This document shows positions 1-4,993 of a DNA stretch of 7,699 nt, in pieces. The stretch comes from an uncultured Oscillospiraceae bacterium (GTDB taxonomy: Bacteria; Bacillota; Clostridia; Oscillospirales; Oscillospiraceae): positions 1 through 7,699 of the forward strand of contig CAJUEU010000058.1 in assembly GCA_910585735.1 (NCBI GenBank), written 5' to 3'. The translations under genes and the position numbers were made by a program. Each line of letters begins with the position of its first letter. The stretch's first letter is position 1. Under the pieces are notes generated by a model, which was given only the letters and a program-made list of their open reading frames with translations, searched no databases and was not told the DNA's origin.

Positions 1-952
1 TGTCATTGTGGGCGATGTGGCCGAAATAGCACCGGCTGTCCGTCCACTGGGCGGCCCGCATGACGAAGCAGGTGTTGAAGAACTTGGCCGCCTCGGCCAC
101 GTCAAATTCTTCCTTCCCCGTTTCGGTATGGGCGTTGCGGAAGCGGTAGCCGTAGCCGTCTACCAGGAACTCGCTGGTGCAGACATGGTCGGTGAGACCG
201 TCCCCATCGCGGTCGTATGCCCGGTAGTAGGAGGTGACCGCCGTCCCGTTCACATCCACGCTCTCCCCGTCCGGGTCGGCCAGGCACTGGGGGGGCAGGC
301 GGCCGGGGGCGATTTGAAGCTCGAAAGAGTTCAGGCCCTTACTACCGTGGATGGTCACCATCCACAGGTCCCCGTTTCCGTCATAGCGGGCCCCCATCCA
401 GACGGTATAGCCGTCCCAGCCCAGGACCCAGGGCAGGTCGGTGTCGGGATTTAGGTCCTCCGGCTTGCCCTCGGGTCCCCAGAGCAGCTTTTGCAGATCG
501 GCCAGGGTGAGCTCCAAGAAAAAGCTGCCGTCGGGCAGGGCGAGGGAGGCGGCAATGTCGTTGTATTCCTCCCGAAAGCTCAAGGCGGGCATTCCATAGA
601 AGTTGAGCCGCTCCTCGGTGGTTGGGCTGTGGATGAGAAATCCATCGTCCTCCGGGGGCTCCACGGGGTCGGAGTCGCTGGCGTCGAGGGCCAGGGTAGG
701 AGCAGGTGTCCCGATGGGGGAGGGAGTGGTCTGGGCCACCACCGGCGGCATGGGGACGGGGCGGTTTTGCAGGGCGAAGGCTCCAACTCCCAGGACCAGG
801 GCGGCGCAGGCGGCCAGGGCGCCCCACTGTTTCCAATGGGATGCCGCCTCAAAGCGGGCTTTTGGCTCCGGCGCTTTGTCCAGGGCCAGCAGCTTTTCGT
901 GGGTATTTGAAGAAATGGTCTGACGATCCATATAGGTTTTGTATGCGTTCAT
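1..952 (-). CDS. Putative anti-sigma factor-like single-pass membrane protein (3' end outside window)
   Basis: The frame is open from an ATG at 952-950 to the window edge and gives 317 residues without a stop. A good Shine-Dalgarno site (AAAGGAGC, 964-957) precedes the ATG. The layout is a short charged cytoplasmic N-terminus (about 1-40), one hydrophobic segment (about 42-61, rich in Ala/Leu/Val), a Pro/Thr/Ser/Asp-rich linker (about 64-105) and an extracytoplasmic domain from about 106. That domain holds an Asp-rich loop DRDGDGLTD (247-255) resembling an EF-hand/dockerin-type calcium loop. I recognise no named enzyme domain. It lies downstream of an ECF sigma gene on the same strand, and the topology (cytoplasmic head, one membrane pass, outer sensor) is that of an anti-sigma factor, so I infer it restrains that sigma factor. 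No HxxxCxxC zinc motif is present at the N-terminus, so it is not a classic ZAS-type anti-sigma. It could instead be a sigma-dependent lipid- or wall-associated protein of unknown role. Confidence 0.72.
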   Translation of the reverse strand, partial: MNAYKTYMDRQTISSNTHEKLLALDKAPEPKARFEAASHWKQWGALAACAALVLGVGAFALQNRPVPMPPVVAQTTPSPIGTPAPTLALDASDSDPVEPPEDDGFLIHSPTTEERLNFYGMPALSFREEYNDIAASLALPDGSFFLELTLADLQKLLWGPEGKPEDLNPDTDLPWVLGWDGYTVWMGARYDGNGDLWMVTIHGSKGLNSFELQIAPGRLPPQCLADPDGESVDVNGTAVTSYYRAYDRDGDGLTDHVCTSEFLVDGYGYRFRNAHTETGKEEFDVAEAAKFFNTCFVMRAAQWTDSRCYFGHIAHND

Positions 953-974
953 AATGGCTCCTTTCAAAAATTTT

Positions 975-1097
975 CCTCATCCGTCACGGCTTCGCCGTGC
1001 CACCTTCCCCGTAAACGGGGAAGGCTTGAAACCATACCTTTATTTAGGCTTCCCCCGCTTGCGGGGAAGCTGTCGAGCAAATGCGAGACTGATGAGG
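975..1097. repeat. MITE-like intergenic repeat with terminal inverted repeats and three hairpins
   Basis: The ends form an imperfect inverted repeat: CCTCATCCGTC at 975-985 and GACTGATGAGG at 1087-1097 (10 of 11 positions pair). Inside are three stem-loops. They are CACGGC/GCCGTG with a 3-nt loop (985-999), CCTTCCCCGT/ACGGGGAAGG with a 2-nt loop (1003-1024), and GCTTCCCCCGC/GCGGGGAAGC with one bulged C (1048-1070). It has no coding capacity and no evident target-site duplication. From memory, very similar CCTCATCCGTC...ACCTTCCCC elements are scattered between genes in gut Clostridia, so I read this as a non-autonomous mobile repeat or REP-like element. It fills most of the 160-bp gap between the sigma and anti-sigma-like genes, so it would be transcribed as structured RNA if they form an operon. 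None of the hairpins is followed directly by a T tract, so they do not look like simple terminators. Confidence 0.75.
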
Positions 1098-1112
1098 TCA
1101 TTTTAATGCCCT

Positions 1113-1586
1113 TTACTCGGAGAGCAATTTTCTCAGCCGCTCCCTCGCCCGGCTCAGGCGGGAGCGGACCGTGCCCGGGGCCACGCCGGTCATGGCGGCG
1201 ATCTCCCCGGTGGAATAGCCCTCATAGTAAAAAAGATGGATGGCGGCGCGCTCCTCAGGAGGCAGGGACCACAGCTCAGAGAGCTCCTCCTTTTCCTCAG
1301 GGGAGGGGGCGGGGAGGGTGTCGGGCAATTCTCCCACCTGCCGCCAGGCAAGGCGGAGGCGGCTCTTGCAGCCGTTCACCAGCACCCGCATGAGCCAGGC
1401 AGCGGGGGCTTCCAGGTTCTTCGGGGTCTTTTCCAGGTACTTCACAAAGGCATCCTGGACGGCGTCCTCAGCCTCCTGGGGATCGCCCAAAATGGCCAGG
1501 GAGGCCCGGTACAGGCGGTTTTCGTTTTCTGTGATGAGCGCTTCCAGCGATGCCCGATCCACCGGCCGGTTGGATGTTGGGGCCAT
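1113..1586 (-). CDS. ECF-type (sigma-70 family) RNA polymerase sigma factor
   Basis: The 157-residue protein is the usual size for an ECF sigma factor. Region sigma-2 spans about residues 18-85, with the region 2.2 helix DAVQDAFVKYLEK (41-53) and the region 2.3/2.4 stretch AWLMRVLVNGCKSRLR (63-78). A short acidic linker follows (about 88-105). Region sigma-4 (about 106-157) carries the helix-turn-helix, with GEIAAMTGVAPGTVRSRLSR (127-146) as recognition part. I chose the ATG at 1586-1584 because an ideal Shine-Dalgarno site (AAAGGAGG, 1601-1594) precedes it and the ECF promoter lies just upstream. The open frame continues to 1799, but that extension runs antisense to the SDR gene and past the promoter. 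The protein would direct RNA polymerase to a small envelope- or stress-related regulon, probably including its own gene. The downstream membrane protein is its likely partner. The signal sensed cannot be read from the sequence. Confidence 0.93.
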   Translation of the reverse strand: MAPTSNRPVDRASLEALITENENRLYRASLAILGDPQEAEDAVQDAFVKYLEKTPKNLEAPAAWLMRVLVNGCKSRLRLAWRQVGELPDTLPAPSPEEKEELSELWSLPPEERAAIHLFYYEGYSTGEIAAMTGVAPGTVRSRLSRARERLRKLLSE

Positions 1587-1603
1587 AGCCTCGCCTCCTT
1601 TCT

Positions 1604-1614
1604 GTCTATTAGAC
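1604..1614. repeat. Short palindrome overlapping the ECF -10 region
   Basis: GTCTATTAGAC is a perfect 5+1+5 palindrome that covers most of the -10 element of the predicted ECF promoter. It may be an operator half-pair or simply chance, since 11-bp palindromes are not rare. Confidence 0.3.
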
Positions 1615-1638
1615 GCATGAGGTGGGAAAAATGTTGCA
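1609..1638 (-). promoter_or_regulatory. Predicted ECF sigma promoter (autoregulatory) for the sigma factor operon
   Basis: Read on the minus strand, TGCAAC (1638-1633) is followed by 17 bp, rich in T next to the AAC, and then CGTCTAA (1615-1609). This matches the known ECF pattern of an AAC-type -35 and a CGTC-type -10 with a 16-17 bp spacer. Transcription would begin near 1602-1605, giving a leader of under 20 nt with the ribosome binding site almost at the RNA 5' end. A promoter of this class directly in front of an ECF gene is the hallmark of autoregulation. Assignment to this particular sigma factor is inference. Confidence 0.7.
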
Positions 1639-1653
1639 AAGGAGGAAATGAAA

Positions 1654-1668
1654 AAATGTTTGACATTT
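1654..1668. repeat. Inverted repeat overlapping the SDR -35 element
   Basis: AAATGT-TTG-ACATTT is a 6-bp inverted repeat with a 3-bp centre that includes most of the TTGACA box at 1660-1665. It could be a repressor operator in the divergent intergenic region, but the A/T-rich arms are short and chance is possible. Confidence 0.3.
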
Positions 1669-1688
1669 AACAAAGGTGGGGGTATAAT
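1660..1688 (+). promoter_or_regulatory. Perfect-consensus housekeeping (sigma-A) promoter of the SDR gene
   Basis: TTGACA at 1660-1665 and TATAAT at 1683-1688 are separated by exactly 17 bp, so both hexamers and the spacer are ideal. Transcription should begin around 1695, giving a leader of about 37 nt before the SDR start. Its -35 box is 21 bp from the -35 box of the divergent ECF promoter. The sequence predicts strong expression unless the gene is repressed. Confidence 0.88.
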
Positions 1689-1717
1689 TCTTTTCGGGCA
1701 AGGAACCATATTTTGTA

Positions 1718-1723
1718 AGGAGG
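1718..1723 (+). promoter_or_regulatory. Ribosome binding site that decides the SDR start
   Basis: AGGAGG sits 8 nt before the ATG at 1732, which is in the SDR frame. The closer ATG at 1728 is only 4 nt away and out of frame, and the in-frame ATG at 1648 lies upstream of the promoter. This fixes the start at 1732. Confidence 0.85.
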
Positions 1724-1731
1724 AATCATGT

Positions 1732-2478
1732 ATGCTTTTGAAGGACAAGATCGCCGTTGTCACCGGGGGAACCCGGGGCATTGGGTATGCCATCGTCAAG
1801 GCCTATCTGGAGAACGGAGCCACTGTGGTGCTCTGTGGCTCCAAGCCCGAGACCGCCCAGAAGGCGGTGGACCAGCTCAAGACCGAGAATCCCAATTGGA
1901 AGGTGGAGGGCATCGCCCCCAACCTCACCGACTACGACAGCGTGAAGGCTGCCTTTGATGCGGTGGAGAAGAAGTACGGCCGTATCGACATTCTGGTGAA
2001 CAACGCCGGGGTGTCCGACTCGGCCAAGATCGGCAGCTATACCCCTGAGATGTTCCAAAAGACCATGGACCTGAACGTGAACGCTGTGTTCAACTGCACC
2101 CGGGCGGTGGTGGACGGGATGAAGGAGCGCCACAGAGGCGTGATCCTCAACACCAGCTCCATGGTGAGCAAGTACGGCCAGCCCGGCGGGGTGGCTTATC
2201 CCACCAGTAAGTTTGCCGTCAACGGCATGACCCTCTCCCTGGCCCGGGAGCTGGCGCCTGACGGTATCCGGGTGAACGCCGTGGCCCCCGGCATCACCAA
2301 GACCGACATGGTGGCCGCCCTTCCCGAGAGCATGATCGCCCCCCTCATCGCCCAGATCCCCCTGGGCCGCATTGGGGAGCCCGAGGACATTGCCAACGCC
2401 TTCGTGTTCCTGGGCAGCGACATGGCCGGCTATATCTCCGGCCAGGTGCTGGGGGTGGACGGCCTGGCAAGGTGCTGA
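1732..2478 (+). CDS. Short-chain dehydrogenase/reductase (FabG/BaiA-like SDR oxidoreductase)
   Basis: This 248-residue protein is a classical SDR, an NAD(P)-dependent oxidoreductase of the cytoplasm that interconverts a carbonyl and an alcohol. Visible motifs are the cofactor loop TGGTRGIG (11-18), NNAG (90-93), the helix-4 Asn (N115), and the catalytic Ser143, Tyr156 and Lys160 in their normal spacing. The 'PG' after strand 6 (186-187) and the C-terminal 'VDG' also fit. Length and motifs match 3-oxoacyl-ACP reductase FabG. However, it stands alone rather than in a fatty-acid cluster, and its N-terminal pattern and 'GIAPNLT' segment recall clostridial BaiA-type hydroxysteroid dehydrogenases. 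The substrate is therefore open. After strand 2 the residues are GSK (36-38) with no acidic residue at the usual NAD-selecting position, which hints at NADP(H) use. The gene is monocistronic, with an ideal promoter upstream and a terminator about 55 nt after the stop. Confidence 0.93.
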   Translation: MLLKDKIAVVTGGTRGIGYAIVKAYLENGATVVLCGSKPETAQKAVDQLKTENPNWKVEGIAPNLTDYDSVKAAFDAVEKKYGRIDILVNNAGVSDSAKIGSYTPEMFQKTMDLNVNAVFNCTRAVVDGMKERHRGVILNTSSMVSKYGQPGGVAYPTSKFAVNGMTLSLARELAPDGIRVNAVAPGITKTDMVAALPESMIAPLIAQIPLGRIGEPEDIANAFVFLGSDMAGYISGQVLGVDGLARC

Positions 2479-2534
2479 GCCGAGACCTGGGTCAAAACCG
2501 CCCGTCCGGTGGGACCGATTTTGGATTTCGCGTA

Positions 2535-2570
2535 AAAAATCAGCCTGTCGCATTTGACAGGCTGATTTTT
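2535..2570. terminator. Bidirectional intrinsic terminator between SDR and the VanZ-like gene
   Basis: A 15-bp perfect stem (2535-2549 with 2556-2570) closes a 6-nt loop. The core is CAGCCTGTC/GACAGGCTG, flanked by an A tract on one side and a T tract on the other, so it can work in both directions. It ends the plus-strand SDR transcript and the minus-strand opp-ykf-vanZ transcript. The TAA stop of the VanZ-like gene (2571-2569) overlaps the edge of the stem. Confidence 0.92.
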
Positions 2571-3102
2571 ATATGCCGTTTTTATCCAGAAGGGCCAGGA
2601 CCCGGCGGGTGACCGGGCGGAAGAGGAGGTAAAGGCCATAGCCCAGTATCCCACCCAGCAGGTTGGTGATGAGGTCGGTGATATCCGCGGTGCGGGTGCT
2701 GATCAGGGGCTGGAGCAGCTCGATGCCCAGGCTCATCAGAAAACAAAACAGCACGGTTTTTCCGAATTTTCCCCCTCCGCGCCGGGTAAGGGGGAAGAGA
2801 AAGCCGAAGGGCATGGTCATGACCACATTCAGCACGACCTGCCGGAGGAAATCCCCCCGGCCCAGAGAGACGTCGATGAAGGGCACCAGATTCATGGGCT
2901 TGTAGGGATGGTTCAGGATGAAGGGGAGGGAGGTAAGGACGGGCATCAGGGTCACATAGAGTACCAGGGAGAGGTAGAGGTACATCAGGGTGTTGACCAT
3001 CAGGTCCGCCCTGCCCTTTGCCCGCCAGCGGCGGAAAAACACAAGGGCGTACAAAAGCCCCAAGACGGCAAAGTCAATCAGGTATTTGATCTGGTATTTC
3101 AT
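2569..3102 (-). CDS. VanZ-family membrane protein
   Basis: The 177-residue protein is very hydrophobic, with about five predicted membrane segments near residues 8-23, 34-56, 86-105, 115-134 and 141-161. Family marks of VanZ-like proteins (Pfam VanZ) are visible: NLVPF at 71-75, the NVVMTMPFGFLFPL stretch (92-105), the GIELLQ motif (126-131) and the R-x-ADITDLITNLLGG segment (137-151). VanZ from the vanA cluster confers low-level teicoplanin resistance by an unclear mechanism, and most relatives in Clostridia are uncharacterised. The start at 3102 is supported by AAAGGAGA (3118-3111) 8 nt upstream. Only 26 nt separate it from the ykfC-like stop, so it is probably the last gene of that operon and may act at the cell envelope. 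A glycopeptide resistance role is not shown: no vanHAX-type genes are in the window. Confidence 0.88.
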   Translation of the reverse strand: MKYQIKYLIDFAVLGLLYALVFFRRWRAKGRADLMVNTLMYLYLSLVLYVTLMPVLTSLPFILNHPYKPMNLVPFIDVSLGRGDFLRQVVLNVVMTMPFGFLFPLTRRGGGKFGKTVLFCFLMSLGIELLQPLISTRTADITDLITNLLGGILGYGLYLLFRPVTRRVLALLDKNGI

Positions 3103-3128
3103 GGTGTCCCTCTCCTTTGCGGCTTACA

Positions 3129-3971
3129 TCAGAACCAGCTCCCCGCCCCGGTGAGCTTCTCGGGCAAATCAGGGCGGTAATCCGGGGCATTTGGGTCCAG
3201 GGAGTTGATGACCACCCCGTCGCTCCCCGCCTTGCCGGTGGAATGGATGTACTTTTGCTCTCCCAGATACATGGCCACATGGCCGGGGAAGAACATGAGG
3301 TCGGCGGGCTTCATTTCGGCGGGGTCAATGGCATGGATGGGGAAGCCCTCCACGAGCTTGGCATCCCGGTAGATGAGGATGCCGTTCAAAAGATAGGCCA
3401 TGGATACCAGCCCCGAGCAGTCGATGCCGGCGGGGGACTTGCCCCCCCAGCGGTAGTGGGTGCGGGCATAGAGCTTTGCGGTGTCGCAGAGCCGTTGGCG
3501 GAGCTCTGCCTCGGGGAGGTCCAAGGGGGCGTCATAATAGGCGTCCAGGTAGCTGGAACGCACATAGCCCTTCTGCCCATCGGGGAGGGAGACGGCTTGC
3601 CAGCCGGTAGGCTTCCTGCTTTCGGGGTCGGTCTCGGGGCCCTCAGTCACCGCTACCACCGCCCCCATGGGCAGGGAGGTAAGGGCCCAGGCCTGGACTT
3701 TGGGAGAAGCTTGAACATCGCAGCAATTTTTATGGAGGACCACCTTTTTGGGCAGGGCGGCCCACTCCTCCACCGCCTGGTCTCCGATCACCAGACAGCT
3801 TACCGGGGCGTAGCCCTCGTAGCGGTAGTGAGTGCGGACCCTCCAGAAGTCAGGAGTGGTCTCCTCCAGCACCTCCACCACCATACCATAAAGGGCCTCG
3901 TCGGCCCTTTCGCAGTCGGGCCGGGGCTGGGACATGAGAGGGCAGATGGGGGCGTTGACGACCGCTTTCAT
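3129..3971 (-). CDS. ykfC: NlpC/P60 peptidase with SH3-like domains, YkfC-type gamma-D-glutamyl-L-diamino acid endopeptidase
   Basis: The 280-residue protein has two SH3-like regions (about 1-65 and 75-145) and a C-terminal NlpC/P60 cysteine peptidase domain (about 155-280). The catalytic Cys185 is in DCSG (184-187), His231 in PGHVAMY and His243 in YIHSTG. YkfC of Bacillus cereus has Cys238, His291 and His303 and an Asp 18 residues after the Cys that helps bind the free N-terminal L-Ala. Here the His-to-His spacing is the same (12) and Asp203 lies 18 after the Cys. No signal peptide or membrane segment is present, so it should act in the cytoplasm on imported peptides, cleaving after D-Glu in L-Ala-gamma-D-Glu-diamino acid. 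The ATG at 3971 overlaps the previous gene's stop (ATGA), indicating translational coupling. Substrate assignment rests on family and context. Confidence 0.9.
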   Translation of the reverse strand: MKAVVNAPICPLMSQPRPDCERADEALYGMVVEVLEETTPDFWRVRTHYRYEGYAPVSCLVIGDQAVEEWAALPKKVVLHKNCCDVQASPKVQAWALTSLPMGAVVAVTEGPETDPESRKPTGWQAVSLPDGQKGYVRSSYLDAYYDAPLDLPEAELRQRLCDTAKLYARTHYRWGGKSPAGIDCSGLVSMAYLLNGILIYRDAKLVEGFPIHAIDPAEMKPADLMFFPGHVAMYLGEQKYIHSTGKAGSDGVVINSLDPNAPDYRPDLPEKLTGAGSWF

Positions 3972-4882
3972 ACACAAACCTCCAGGGTCTTGGCGTCGGC
4001 GTCCATGACGGCCATGGCGCCCAGGGGGAGGGACATGGTGGGCAGACTGTGGCCGCAGGGGACACCGGCCAGGGTGGGCTTCCCGGCGGGGAGGACCAGC
4101 TCTTCCACGATCTGGGGGATGGTCAGGGTGCGGTCGGGGTATTCGGGCTCACAATCGGTCCAGTAGCCCAGCAGGATGCCGGCGCAGTCGTCCAGCTTTC
4201 CGGCGTTGCGGAGCTGGGTGAGCATGCCGTCGATGCGGTAGGTCTTTTCCCCCACATCCTCCAGGAACAAGATTTTGCCCCGGGTGTCGATCTCCCAGGG
4301 GGTGCCCAGGCTGTCGCAGACGAGGGACAGGTTGCCTCCGCAAAGGGCCCCCTTGGCTTTGCCGCCCTGGAGAGTCTCCACCGTCTCCCCCATGGGCATG
4401 GGCCCGGAAAGAGCCCCGAAGAGGGCCCGGCGGAGGTAGGTCATGGTGAATTCGTCCGTGTCCTTATACCACTCGGTGGAGGGCATGGGAGTGTGGTAGG
4501 AGACCATGCGGCACCGCTGGGTCAGGGCAATGTGGAGGGCGGTGACGTCGGAATAACCGTAAAGGGGCTTGGGGTGGCGGGCAATGTCCTTCCAGTTCAG
4601 CAGGGGGAGGAGCCGTCCGGCGCCATAGCCGCCCCGGATGCAGAGGATCCCCTGAACGGTGGGGTCGGAGAAGGCGTCCTGCAGGTCCTTGGCCCGCTGG
4701 GCGTCGTCGGCGGCAAAATAGCCGTGCCGGTTGACATAATAGCAGGAGGGGTAGACCGCCGGCTCCAGGCCCAGGGCCCGGACGGCGGCCAGAGAGGACT
4801 CCAAACGCTCCTCCGGCACAGCGGAGGAGGCGCACAGCAGGGCCACCCGGGCCCCAGGGTAGAGGGAATTTACAGTTGACAT
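3968..4882 (-). CDS. ykfA: LD-carboxypeptidase, peptidase family S66 (LdcA/YkfA-like)
   Basis: The 304-residue length and the motifs match S66 murein tetrapeptide LD-carboxypeptidases, which remove the terminal D-Ala from L-Ala-gamma-D-Glu-diamino acid-D-Ala. Visible are IRGGYG (82-87), the nucleophile Ser111 in GYSD, Glu208 in FLEDV, and His278 in CGHS. These correspond to the Ser-Glu-His triad described for Pseudomonas LdcA. There is no signal peptide, so the enzyme should be cytoplasmic. The ATG at 4882 has GAGGTGA (4895-4889) 6 nt upstream. The gene follows the Opp ATPase genes and overlaps the ykfC-like gene by 4 nt, the same functional pairing as ykfA and ykfC in Bacillus subtilis. Some S66 members (MccF) instead cleave microcin C-like nucleotide peptides, but the ykfC neighbour argues for murein peptides. 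Confidence 0.92.
   Translation of the reverse strand: MSTVNSLYPGARVALLCASSAVPEERLESSLAAVRALGLEPAVYPSCYYVNRHGYFAADDAQRAKDLQDAFSDPTVQGILCIRGGYGAGRLLPLLNWKDIARHPKPLYGYSDVTALHIALTQRCRMVSYHTPMPSTEWYKDTDEFTMTYLRRALFGALSGPMPMGETVETLQGGKAKGALCGGNLSLVCDSLGTPWEIDTRGKILFLEDVGEKTYRIDGMLTQLRNAGKLDDCAGILLGYWTDCEPEYPDRTLTIPQIVEELVLPAGKPTLAGVPCGHSLPTMSLPLGAMAVMDADAKTLEVCV
3979..3983 (-). promoter_or_regulatory. Ribosome binding site that decides the ykfC start
   Basis: GGAGG lies 7 nt before the ATG at 3971 but only 1 nt before an in-frame TTG at 3977. The ATG, which overlaps the upstream stop as ATGA, is therefore the start. The site is inside the last codons of the LD-carboxypeptidase gene. Confidence 0.8.
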
Positions 4883-4908
4883 AATATTTCACCTCGATTT
4901 ATAAAAGG

Positions 4909-4984
4909 CGTAGGGGCTGATGTCCTCATCGGCCCGCCACGTGGCTCCATGCTGGGCGGGCGGCTGAGGACAGCCGCCCCTACG
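4909..4984. repeat. Long-arm hairpin repeat (MITE-like) between oppF and ykfA
   Basis: Two 30-nt arms, 4909-4938 and 4955-4984, are inverted repeats that match at 26 of 30 positions around a 16-nt centre. The outer ends are CGTAGGGGC and GCCCCTACG. It is unrelated in sequence to the repeat at 975-1097. Elements with GTAGGGGC...GCCCCTAC ends are, as far as I recall, dispersed in many clostridial genomes. It fills most of the 111-bp gap between the oppF stop and the next start and ends 9 nt from the oppF stop codon. In the mRNA it would form a strong stem-loop without a U tract. It could stabilise the upstream opp message or reduce read-through. Confidence 0.72.
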
Positions 4985-4993
4985 GTAGTGCGC

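Noticed and set aside
8..910. Several plus-strand frames and short minus-strand frames in the first 950 bp
   Set aside because: The minus-strand frame starting at 952 is open across the whole region, has a ribosome binding site and gives a sensible membrane-protein layout; the others are shadows.
975..1097. The hairpins at 985-1070 as an intrinsic terminator or riboswitch
   Set aside because: No stem is followed by a T tract on either strand, the paired ends look like mobile-element termini, and no known aptamer pattern is seen.
1648..1731. Upstream in-frame ATG at 1648 for the SDR, with a GGAGG just before it
   Set aside because: The ATG lies upstream of the consensus promoter, so the main transcript would not contain it, the GGAGG is only 2 nt away, and the added residues are not SDR-like.
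1587..1799. N-terminal extension of the sigma factor up to 1799
   Set aside because: The extension is antisense to the SDR start and upstream of the ECF promoter; the ATG at 1586 has an ideal ribosome binding site and gives the normal family length.
1726..2553. Minus-strand open frame (275 codons) opposite the SDR gene
   Set aside because: It is antisense to an SDR with all catalytic residues, a perfect promoter and a terminator; its His/Gly/Val-rich translation looks artificial.
2569..3102. A glycopeptide resistance cluster
   Set aside because: Only a VanZ-family protein is present; no vanH, vanA/B ligase, vanX or vanR/S genes are visible, and VanZ homologues are common outside such clusters.
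3117..4166. Plus-strand open frame (349 codons) opposite ykfC and the end of ykfA
   Set aside because: It is antisense to a clear NlpC/P60 gene and has no recognisable domain; it is a byproduct of G+C-rich codon use.
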